From positions 1 through 24,307 of the IMG/VR virus record IMGVR_UViG_3300009104_000122: a stretch of DNA of 24,307 bases, one strand, 5' to 3'. This stretch comes from a virus. The notes under the pieces were generated by a model, which was given only the letters and a program-made list of their open reading frames with translations, was not told where the DNA came from and ran no database searches. Position 1 is the stretch's first letter, and every line of letters begins with the position of its first letter. Of this stretch, positions 6,869-13,295 are shown one piece after another. Made by a program: the position numbers and the translations under genes.

Positions 6869-6989
6869 GAACTGGCATCTGGTGGGATTTATACAAAGAT
6901 GTATAAACGTGCCACAAGATAAAAGCAAATTCACCCTAGCTTTTATGCAGGAGTCCGTAGTGGGTGTGGCAATAATGCCAGTAAACTAA
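6861..6989 (+). CDS. Very small phage protein of unknown function (42 aa)
   Basis: An ATG at 6861 preceded by GGAGGAG (6851-6857), one of the strongest ribosome-binding sites in the window, opens a 42-residue frame beginning MNKNWHLVGFIQRC and ending VAIMPVN. It overlaps the end of the portal gene by 8 nt and stops 11 nt before the protease-capsid start, fitting the packed layout. The protein is mixed beta-like, with no signal peptide and no clear membrane helix. I do not recognise it. The site could alternatively serve only to bring ribosomes to the downstream capsid gene, but the open frame of this length favours a real product. Confidence 0.55.
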   Translation: MNKNWHLVGFIQRCINVPQDKSKFTLAFMQESVVGVAIMPVN

Positions 6990-7000
6990 AAGGAAAAGCA

Positions 7001-8968
7001 ATGGAAGAAATCATTGAAGAAGCCGAAGAAAAGGAAGAAGAGGAAACTGAAGATTTAGAAATCGAAGTAGAGTTGGAATCTGATTCTGAGGAACAGCAAA
7101 CTGAGGATGAACAGCAAACTGAGGATGAACGAAGTTTTGCTGATAAGAAGCAATTTCGTTCTGCTGCTATTCGCAATGAATATATAGACACCGAGAACAG
7201 GCGTGTTCGTATAGCACTTACGAGTGAGCAACCAGTAAGTCGTTCCTTTGGTTTAGAAATATTAGATCATTCCGAAGATTCGATTGATACGTCATTTATT
7301 GGTCAAGGTAGAAGTCCACTTTTATTAGACCATGATATGACTCGTCAAATAGGGGTGGTCGAAAACTATTTCATTGATAAAGATGCGAAGAGAACTATCG
7401 CAGAAGTGCGTTTCGGAAGAAGCGAACTTGCTGATGAAATTTTTAATGATGTGCAAGATGGCATACGTCAAAATGTCTCAGTCGGGTACAACATAACAAG
7501 CATGGAAAGAGATTCATCTTTTGATGAACCTGCTTATCGAGTGGCTTTCCAACCATTAGAAGCATCCATAGTAAGCGTTCCAGCAGATCAAAGTCAGAAT
7601 GTGGGAATCGCAAGAAGTGATGATGCAGCTAAAGAATTGCCAGAAATAGAAGTAGAGGTAATAAAAGCCGAAGCTGAGAGTTCTGGTGTAATAATTAAAA
7701 ATAACAACATTGGAAAAACAATGGAACAAAAAGAAGAAATAAACGTTGAAGAAGTGAAAGCTACAACTGTTTCAGAAACACAAAAAAGAATCGCAAAAGA
7801 AAATGATGAGATTCTTGAATTGGGTGCGAGACATCAACAGCAAGAACTTTCGAGACAAGCAATTAAAGATGGAACTGATCTTGAGACATTCAGAGGACAA
7901 CTGCTTAACACTATACCTTCTGGACAACCTTTGGAAACTGCCGAAATAGGTTTGACTGAAAAAGAATCCAGAGACTTTAGTATTTTAAAGGCCGTTTATG
8001 CTATGTCTAACCCTACTAATCGTAAGGCACAAGAAGACGCTAAATTTGAATTTGAGGCCTCTCAGGCAGCAAAAGAAAAATACGGAAGAAATTCCGAAGG
8101 TCTTACTTTACCAAGTGAAGTAATGGGTACATGGACCAGGGACATTAACACAACAGACGATGCAGGCGGCATCGGAGAAGATTTCAGAAGAGGAGACTTC
8201 ATCAATGCACTAAGAGATGCGTCTGGTGTTATTAGAGCAGGGGCAACTATATTCCCTGATCTAGTAGATAACGTCAAGATTCCTAAACAAACTGGCGTAT
8301 CAACTGCAACCTGGATTGCAACCGAAGGTGGTTCTGTGACAGAATCAGAACTTACTTTAGGTTCAGTCACGATGTCTCCAAATACCATATCTGCGTACAC
8401 AGATATAACTAACAAGATGCTTGCTAATTCCTCTCTATCAATAGAGACATTAGTAAGAAATGATCTTGCTGCTGGTATCGGTAAAGTAGTGGATACGGGT
8501 GCTATGACGGGTTCTGGAAGTTCTGGTCAACCGACAGGAATAAACTCTGCAACTGGCGTTAATAGTGTCACATTAGATACAGCTTCAACCCCAACTTGGG
8601 CCGAAGCAGTAGAAATGGAATCATTGGTTCTAGCTGATAACGTACCATTTAACAGACCTGGTTATTTAACTAACTCAACTGTAGTAGGAAACCTAAAAAC
8701 TACAGCGAAAGCTAGTAATACAGCAGTCTTTATTATGGACGGAGATGGTAGAGTCAACGGACATCCTGTGACTATCAGTAATGCTGTAGCGAGTGGTTAT
8801 ATTTACTTTGGAATGTGGTCTGATTTATTGATTGGGTTTTTCGGCTCGATTGATATTTTAACGGATCCATATACGGCCGCTACGAACAACTTAACTAGAA
8901 TTAGGGCTACCCAATTCTGTGATGTTGCTGTTAGACATGGACAATCGTTCACCAAGGCAACAGCTTAA
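7001..8968 (+). CDS. Prohead protease fused to major capsid protein (HK97 fold)
   Basis: One 655-residue frame encodes both capsid maturation protease and capsid protein. Residues 1-45 are an extremely acidic leader with a duplicated 6-residue unit (an 18-bp tandem repeat at 7091-7126). Residues about 50-210 are an S78 (HK97-type) protease, with His111 in LLLDHDM and Ser160 in NVSVGY as the likely catalytic pair. Residues about 235-335 are a charged helical delta/scaffold region. From about 345 the HK97 capsid fold follows: GGIGEDFRRGDFINALRD, IPKQTGVSTATW, and near the end RIRATQFCDVAVRHGQSF. The start ATG is preceded by AAAAGGAAAAG. An internal ATG at 7721 (residue 241) lies at the junction between protease and scaffold. 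A hairpin follows the stop. Confidence 0.92.
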   Translation: MEEIIEEAEEKEEEETEDLEIEVELESDSEEQQTEDEQQTEDERSFADKKQFRSAAIRNEYIDTENRRVRIALTSEQPVSRSFGLEILDHSEDSIDTSFIGQGRSPLLLDHDMTRQIGVVENYFIDKDAKRTIAEVRFGRSELADEIFNDVQDGIRQNVSVGYNITSMERDSSFDEPAYRVAFQPLEASIVSVPADQSQNVGIARSDDAAKELPEIEVEVIKAEAESSGVIIKNNNIGKTMEQKEEINVEEVKATTVSETQKRIAKENDEILELGARHQQQELSRQAIKDGTDLETFRGQLLNTIPSGQPLETAEIGLTEKESRDFSILKAVYAMSNPTNRKAQEDAKFEFEASQAAKEKYGRNSEGLTLPSEVMGTWTRDINTTDDAGGIGEDFRRGDFINALRDASGVIRAGATIFPDLVDNVKIPKQTGVSTATWIATEGGSVTESELTLGSVTMSPNTISAYTDITNKMLANSSLSIETLVRNDLAAGIGKVVDTGAMTGSGSSGQPTGINSATGVNSVTLDTASTPTWAEAVEMESLVLADNVPFNRPGYLTNSTVVGNLKTTAKASNTAVFIMDGDGRVNGHPVTISNAVASGYIYFGMWSDLLIGFFGSIDILTDPYTAATNNLTRIRATQFCDVAVRHGQSFTKATA

Positions 8969-8980
8969 TAGCTAAATAGT

Positions 8981-9014
8981 GTGAAGGGGCTAATAACCCC
9001 TTCCACCTTTTAAG
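8981..9014 (+). terminator. Possible rho-independent terminator or attenuator after the capsid gene
   Basis: GAAGGGG (8983-8989) and CCCCTTC (8997-9003) form a perfect 7-bp stem with a 7-nt loop, extendable by GTG/CAC with a bulge, followed by CCTTTT. The T-tract is short, so partial termination or mRNA end protection is as likely as full termination. It sits directly after the capsid stop, where highly expressed capsid messages often end. Confidence 0.5.
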
Positions 9015-9022
9015 GAAAAGAT

Positions 9023-9235
9023 ATGAAAAAGTACGAAGTTCTTAAAAATTGTGTAATAGAAGGAAGCGATTTTTCTATTGGAGATACAGTTGAATTAGAA
9101 GAACCTATAGCAGTAGGTCTATTGGCTGCAGGCCAAGTAGCTGAACAAGTAGGTGAAACTGAGAAAACTGATCGTTCCGTAGGATTAGATTCTTCTGATA
9201 CTAAACCAGTTAAGAAAAGAAGTAAGAAGAAATAA
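9023..9235 (+). CDS. Small basic-tailed head/neck protein (70 aa)
   Basis: The first half reads as a small beta-barrel: KKYEVLKNCVIEGSDFSIGD, then TVELEEPIAVGLLAAGQV (residues about 21-39). This layout, with a Gly-Asp turn and a following helix, is common in short phage proteins located directly after the capsid gene. The C-terminal third is disordered and ends in a lysine/arginine cluster, KPVKKRSKKK. The ATG has AAGGA upstream at 9012-9016. By position it could be a head completion or decoration protein; the sequence does not settle it. Confidence 0.6.
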   Translation: MKKYEVLKNCVIEGSDFSIGDTVELEEPIAVGLLAAGQVAEQVGETEKTDRSVGLDSSDTKPVKKRSKKK

Positions 9236-9237
9236 AT

Positions 9238-9546
9238 ATGGTACTGGAATCTGCTAGTGATTTAGCTGGATATTTTGATACTTCAGCACACGGAACAAGT
9301 GCTACCATTACTATTAATGGTTCTAGTTCCTCGATTAATGTAATACTTAATAAAGAGTATTTTGCGATTGATCCTGGGATGGGTATTGATGTTGATGGAA
9401 CGCAGCCCGTAGTGACGGGTAGAAGTTCCGATATGTCAGGAGTAGATAATGCAGATACCATACTTATTGATTCAATAACTTATAATATTGTTGACGTACA
9501 ACCAGACGGAGTGGGCTGTACAGCACTTGTACTAGAAGAACAATAA
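9238..9546 (+). CDS. Head-tail joining protein, lambda FII-like
   Basis: A 102-residue protein whose end, ITYNIVDVQPDGVGCTALVLEE, matches the C-terminal signature of FII-type head-tail attachment proteins (a Tyr strand, then pDG.G...L.LE). The first half, AGYFDTSAHGTSATITING, matches their N-terminal strand region. FII-type proteins bind the portal/gpW end of the filled head and form the surface the tail docks on. The gene begins 2 nt after the previous stop and shares one base with the next start (TAATG), placing it in the neck operon just before the tail terminator. Confidence 0.7.
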   Translation: MVLESASDLAGYFDTSAHGTSATITINGSSSSINVILNKEYFAIDPGMGIDVDGTQPVVTGRSSDMSGVDNADTILIDSITYNIVDVQPDGVGCTALVLEEQ

Positions 9547-9989
9547 TGGCGCATATTAGACAACAAATACGAGAACGAGCAGCGAGTACGTTGGGTTCAT
9601 TAACTACTACGAGTTCCCGTGTCTATCAATCTAGGGTTTATCCACTAGGATCTAATAATTTACCAGGATTGTTAATTTATACTCAGAGTGAAGATTCGAT
9701 GCCAGAAACGATGGGAACGTCACGATTAATTATGAGAACATTGTCTCTAGTGGTTGAAGGATATGTGAAACAAGTTAGCAATTTCGATGATAAAGTAGAT
9801 TTAATCTGCAGCGAAGTCGAAACAGCTATGGCAGGAGATATTACATTAAATGGATTGGCTAAAGATTCATTCCTACAATCAACAGAAATAGTTTATAACG
9901 CAGAAGGTGATCAACCAGTCGGGGCGTGTACTATGACTTATTCAGTCATATATGCAAATGCCGAAGCTGATCCCGATACTGCAGTTTAA
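9546..9989 (+). CDS. Tail terminator protein, lambda gpU-like
   Basis: The protein starts HIRQQIRERAASTLGSLTTT and continues with SRVYPLGSNNLPGLLIYTQ, the usual opening of gpU-type tail terminators, which cap the tail tube once it reaches full length and bind the neck. A central strand (RTLSLVVEGYVK) is followed by a helix, DKVDLICSEVETAM, and a last strand, GACTMTYSVIYA. The 147-residue length is close to gpU (131 in lambda). Its place between the FII-like protein and the tail tube is that of U. The final codons run into the ribosome-binding site of the next gene. Confidence 0.75.
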   Translation: MAHIRQQIRERAASTLGSLTTTSSRVYQSRVYPLGSNNLPGLLIYTQSEDSMPETMGTSRLIMRTLSLVVEGYVKQVSNFDDKVDLICSEVETAMAGDITLNGLAKDSFLQSTEIVYNAEGDQPVGACTMTYSVIYANAEADPDTAV

Positions 9990-9999
9990 AGGAACATAT

Positions 10000-10155
10000 A
10001 TGGCAAAAAGAAAGATTTTATATTCTCCACAAGGTCAGGAAGCTATTGAAGTACCTGAACACCGAGTAGAGTTTTTAAAAAGCAAAGGTTGGACTGAAGA
10101 GGTGAAAGCCACTAAGTCTGTTAGTAAAACAAAAAAAAATAAAGAGGAAAAATAA
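10000..10155 (+). CDS. Small basic phage protein (51 aa)
   Basis: I start the gene at the ATG at 10000, with AAGGA at 9989-9993 overlapping the previous stop; an upstream in-frame ATG at 9952 would overlap the gpU-like gene by 38 nt and adds unrelated residues. The protein reads KRKILYSPQGQEAIEVPEHR and then FLKSKGWTEE, followed by a Lys-rich tail. Such 'G..GW' mini-proteins occur between neck and tail tube genes in other phages, without known function. The gene ends immediately before the tail tube ATG. Its basic tail resembles that of the small protein at 9023-9235. Confidence 0.6.
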   Translation: MAKRKILYSPQGQEAIEVPEHRVEFLKSKGWTEEVKATKSVSKTKKNKEEK

Positions 10156-10545
10156 ATGGCAACACATTCAGGAAAAGACGGACTCGTAAAAGTCGGTGCT
10201 AATACTGTAGCCGAAGTAAGAAATTGGTCTTTAGATCTATCTGCAGACACAATAGAAGATACTGTAATGGGCGATGCAGCCCGTTCATATCTTGTTGGAC
10301 TTACAACAGCTTCAGCAAGTTTCGATTGTTATTGGGATGAAACGGATACAAACGGGCAGCAAGCCGTAGATCCAGGATCGTCTATAACATTGGTGCTATA
10401 TCCCGAGGGGGCCGATTCTGGTGATAGTTATTTCACAGGTACGGCTCTTGTGACATCAAAGGCAATCACAGGCACGTTTGATGGTATGGTTGAAGCTAGT
10501 TATTCGGCAACTTACTCAGGTGCCGTGACAGAAGCGACAGTCTAA
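10156..10545 (+). CDS. Major tail tube protein
   Basis: The 129-residue protein opens SGKDGLVKVGANTVAEVRNW, then DLSADTIEDTVMGDAARSY (residues about 27-45). This is the classic tail tube pattern of an N-terminal strand with 'V.nWs.....T.edt', a loop and a following beta-barrel. It ends GTFDGMVEASYSATYSGAV, where the conserved aromatic strand of the tube fold lies. Hexamer rings of this protein would stack around the tape measure to make the tail. It lies just before the chaperone pair, as in lambda (V then G/T). There is no additional immunoglobulin-like domain at the C-terminus. Confidence 0.85.
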   Translation: MATHSGKDGLVKVGANTVAEVRNWSLDLSADTIEDTVMGDAARSYLVGLTTASASFDCYWDETDTNGQQAVDPGSSITLVLYPEGADSGDSYFTGTALVTSKAITGTFDGMVEASYSATYSGAVTEATV

Positions 10546-10546
10546 C

Positions 10547-10882
10547 GTGAGGGCGATAGATAGAGCAGTATCCCATTTCGATTCTATAGAAGTAAAAAAG
10601 CTAGAGATCGAAGAGTGGGGTGATGAATCAGGCCCTTTAGTTATTTATGCGAAACCATTAACATTAAATGAGTCGCAAAAGTTATATAAACTTTCGAAGA
10701 ATGATGATTTAGCTTTGTTGGCCTATGCTTTAATTCATAAGGCATTGGATGAACAAGGTGAACATCTTTTTACTTTAGAAGACAAAAATAAGTTAATGAA
10801 TCACACAGACGTTGGGCTATTGACTACGATTGGAACCTGGATAATGGGTTCGGAAGATATAGAGGTAGCCGAAAAAAAATAA
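10547..10882 (+). CDS. Tail assembly chaperone G (zero-frame product)
   Basis: A 111-residue protein starting at GTG 10547, one base after the tail tube stop. It has a strand-rich start (KKLEIEEWGDESGPLVIYAK) and a helical second half, with the usual tail assembly chaperone pattern. No ATG is available until residue 84 or so. It ends in codons GAA AAA AAA TAA, which form a slippery sequence. In lambda the equivalent G protein is made in excess over G-T and both coat the tape measure during tail tube assembly. The call rests on position between tail tube and tape measure plus the frameshift arrangement. Confidence 0.8.
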   Translation: MRAIDRAVSHFDSIEVKKLEIEEWGDESGPLVIYAKPLTLNESQKLYKLSKNDDLALLAYALIHKALDEQGEHLFTLEDKNKLMNHTDVGLLTTIGTWIMGSEDIEVAEKK

Positions 10883-11022
10883 GGGCCGATGCTGACCTAT
10901 TTACCCAATATGCGTTAGCTGATCGTTTACACAAAACTCTTAGTGAGTTGCGTGAAATGACAGTTGAAGAATATGTCCATTGGATAGCGTATATCAAGGT
11001 ATTAGAAGAAAAGAAAAAATAG
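10547..11022 (+). CDS. Tail assembly chaperone G-T, made by -1 frameshift (158 aa)
   Basis: After the G-frame codons ending at 10879, a -1 shift reads on from base 10879 (ATA AGG GCC GAT) through 47 further codons to a TAG at 11020-11022. The added part reads IRADADLFTQYALADRLHKT, then LSELREMTVEEYVHWIAYI and a Lys-rich end. This is the pattern of lambda T-type extensions: a helix with Leu, then 'mt.eEy..W..y'. There is no start codon suited to separate translation, and the frame stops exactly one base before the tape measure ATG. The fusion is predicted, not observed; the ratio of G to G-T cannot be read from the sequence. Confidence 0.85.
10873..10879 (+). promoter_or_regulatory. -1 ribosomal frameshift slippery site
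   Basis: The heptamer A AAA AAA is in the correct phase relative to the G frame (codons AAA AAA, preceded by the last A of GAA), so both tRNAs can re-pair after slipping back one base. The G-frame stop TAA follows at once, and the -1 frame stays open for 47 codons. I see no strong hairpin or upstream Shine-Dalgarno stimulator right beside it. Confidence 0.85.
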
Positions 11023-12696
11023 ATGGCACAGACGAAATATAAAATAGTAATAGATGCAGTTAACAGGGCTTCAAAAGTCTTCAGGTCTGTTCAGAAGGGT
11101 TTAGCTAAAGTTGGCGCAGTAGCTAAAGGAATGACCAAGATCTTAGGTGGTGTTGGTCTGGCTGTTGCGGCCGTAGGTGCGGCCTTTATTGCTATGGGTA
11201 AAAAAGCATTTGATACCCTGGACAGCATCGGCAAAACAGCAACCCGAACTGGGTTTGCAGCAGAAACCCTACAAGCACTTAGGTTAGGGGCAGTAGAGAG
11301 TGGTTCTTCGGTAGAAGCATTAAATAAAGCTATTGAGAAATTTTCTAAAAATATCGGTGATGTTATTGTTAAAGGTACAGGAGAGGCCACTTACGCCCTG
11401 GACAGAATGGGAATTACTTTATATGACAATGAAGGAATATTAAAAAGCAATGACCAGATATTAAGAGAAGTCACCGAAGGCATAAAAAATATGTCAAGTG
11501 AAGTTGAGAGAAATTCAGCTTTACAAGGATTTTTTGGTCGTCAAGGTATATTGATGAATCAGGTCTTCGCTGATGGGGTGAGGGGACTAGACCTATGGAT
11601 TTCTAAAGCAAGAGAAATGGGTTTTGTCGTTAATGGAGAAGCAATTAAGTCCGTAGAAAATTTTAATGATAGATTTTCTGAACTGAAATTTATGATTTCA
11701 GGATTGGTTAATCAAACCTTTGCAGCATTGGCCCCAGGATTAGAAGAACAGATTACTAAATTCAAAGATTGGGCTGTTGAGACAGCTAAAGCAAAAGGTG
11801 GATTAGAAGATATAGGTAAAACTATTGCTTCTACTCTTGTTGAAAAATTAGCAGCAGGACTAGAAGGGATAGGAGTTTTTGCAGATTCAATAGAGAAATT
11901 TGCAGTTGCCGTAAAAAATAATTTTTATGAAGTTGCCATTGCTGTATCCACTTTTGCTGATTCAATTCCATTTACAGCAGATCAAACCGAAAATATAGCT
12001 AACTTACAATCTAAACTTTCAAAAGCAACAGGGCAAGCAGGCAGATCTATGAAGGTTGCTGCTCAGAGTGTTAGGGCGTTAGGAAAAGGAATACTTGAAG
12101 CTAATAAACCGACAGAGGATCTAGATAATAAATTAGAAGATTCTAAAGGAAAACTTAACGGGATGCTAAGAGCAGCAAAGGCCTTCGGTTCTGGTTTTAA
12201 AGATATAATGATAAGTTCTTCGAAAGGATTAGATGATTTCAGAGAGTTGGGTGAAAAGGTAGCAATGAAATTAGAATCTGGCTTAACAGACGCATTTATG
12301 AATATAGGTAAAGGGTTGGATACTATAAGAGATTTAGCAGATGCCGTATTAAAAATGATTGTTCAAGAAATGATAAGAATAGCCATAGTAAAACCTTTCC
12401 TTGCAGGAATTGGTTTTGCAGCAGAGGGTGGAACAGTCGGAAGTGGTAAGCCCTATATTGTTGGAGAGAGAGGTCCAGAATTATTTGTTCCTGCAACGAC
12501 AGGAGCCATTGTTCCGAATGATAGATTGGGAGGGGTAGCAGGAGGAGGAGATACTAATGTTAATGTGACTTTTGAAATTAGTTCTTGGGATAGTCGAGAT
12601 ACCCTGGAAGCCATTACTCAACAAGCACCTGCGATTGTAGGAATAGTAGAAAGGTCATTTAGAAAACATGGAAGAAGAGGGCCGTTGGGATTATGA
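11023..12696 (+). CDS. Tail tape measure protein
   Basis: The 557-residue protein sets tail length and is thought to line the tube and enter the host envelope during injection. An amphipathic, Ala/Lys-rich N-terminus (VNRASKVFRSVQKGLAKVG) is followed by a hydrophobic glycine-rich segment (about residues 42-62). A long helical middle comes next, then a second hydrophobic segment (about 450-470, IRIAIVKPFLAGIGFAA). Then comes the hallmark GGTVGSGKPYIVGERGPELF (about 470-489). It is short for a tape measure, so by the family rule of about 0.15 nm per residue the tail should be roughly 80-90 nm. The start directly follows the G-T stop, and the end overlaps the next ATG by 4 nt. Confidence 0.92.
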   Translation: MAQTKYKIVIDAVNRASKVFRSVQKGLAKVGAVAKGMTKILGGVGLAVAAVGAAFIAMGKKAFDTLDSIGKTATRTGFAAETLQALRLGAVESGSSVEALNKAIEKFSKNIGDVIVKGTGEATYALDRMGITLYDNEGILKSNDQILREVTEGIKNMSSEVERNSALQGFFGRQGILMNQVFADGVRGLDLWISKAREMGFVVNGEAIKSVENFNDRFSELKFMISGLVNQTFAALAPGLEEQITKFKDWAVETAKAKGGLEDIGKTIASTLVEKLAAGLEGIGVFADSIEKFAVAVKNNFYEVAIAVSTFADSIPFTADQTENIANLQSKLSKATGQAGRSMKVAAQSVRALGKGILEANKPTEDLDNKLEDSKGKLNGMLRAAKAFGSGFKDIMISSSKGLDDFRELGEKVAMKLESGLTDAFMNIGKGLDTIRDLADAVLKMIVQEMIRIAIVKPFLAGIGFAAEGGTVGSGKPYIVGERGPELFVPATTGAIVPNDRLGGVAGGGDTNVNVTFEISSWDSRDTLEAITQQAPAIVGIVERSFRKHGRRGPLGL

Positions 12697-13295
12697 GTGG
12701 TACTTTTCCTAACTCTCCTGCACCAGCTTCTATAGAAGTAAGTTCTATAGAACCTACGCTTATTTCCGTCACCAGCAATTTAACCAGGCAAGCCAGATCC
12801 AGAGGAGGGCAGCGTTGGTCTTTTAGAGTTTCTTTTGCCCCTATGACTAGGGCGCAGTTTGATCCTATTTTTGCTTTCTCCGTTAAGCAAAGAGGTCAAT
12901 ACGAAACTTTTACTTGGGTTCCAACAACTATAGGAACTAGTAGAGGAGAATCATCGGAAACACCCGTAGTTGATGGCGCATTAAGTAAGGGTGTGACAAG
13001 TGCTACTATAAAATCTCTAACTGCTTCTACAAGCAATATTATGAGATCAGGAGATTTCTTTAAATTTACAGGACACAGTAAAGTTTATATGTGTACTGCT
13101 GATATGAGTAGCGATTCGGGTGGAGCAGCTACGCTTGACTTTGTACCAAAATTAACTACAGCAGTTGCCGATGAAGATGCGTTAACAATTTCGAGTGTTC
13201 CTTTTACAGTTGCTTTTACAAGTGATATTCAAACAGGAAGCACTAATGCAACCTCTTATTATGCTTATGGGATAGATTTAATTGAGGTTCCGTAA
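12693..13295 (+). CDS. Minor tail protein at the distal-tail position
   Basis: A 200-residue beta-rich protein. The N-terminal half (about residues 10-75) reads PTLISVTSNLTRQARSRGGQ, then RWSFRVSFAPMT, RAQFDPIFAF and QYETFTW, a pattern of strands and conserved aromatics typical of tail-tip proteins that join tube and tip. The second half has the phrases RSGDFFKFTGHSKVYM and AATLDFVPKL. Homologues with this layout follow the tape measure in many siphophages, in the place of lambda gpM or GTA gp12. Its ATG overlaps the tape measure stop (ATGA) and its stop overlaps the next start. I judge the role from position and pattern, not a firm family match. Confidence 0.6.
   Translation: MSGTFPNSPAPASIEVSSIEPTLISVTSNLTRQARSRGGQRWSFRVSFAPMTRAQFDPIFAFSVKQRGQYETFTWVPTTIGTSRGESSETPVVDGALSKGVTSATIKSLTASTSNIMRSGDFFKFTGHSKVYMCTADMSSDSGGAATLDFVPKLTTAVADEDALTISSVPFTVAFTSDIQTGSTNATSYYAYGIDLIEVP

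Noticed and set aside
8062-8415. Antisense frame of 117 codons within the capsid gene
   Set aside because: It is a mirror of the strongly supported capsid frame, with no ribosome-binding site and no recognisable protein features.
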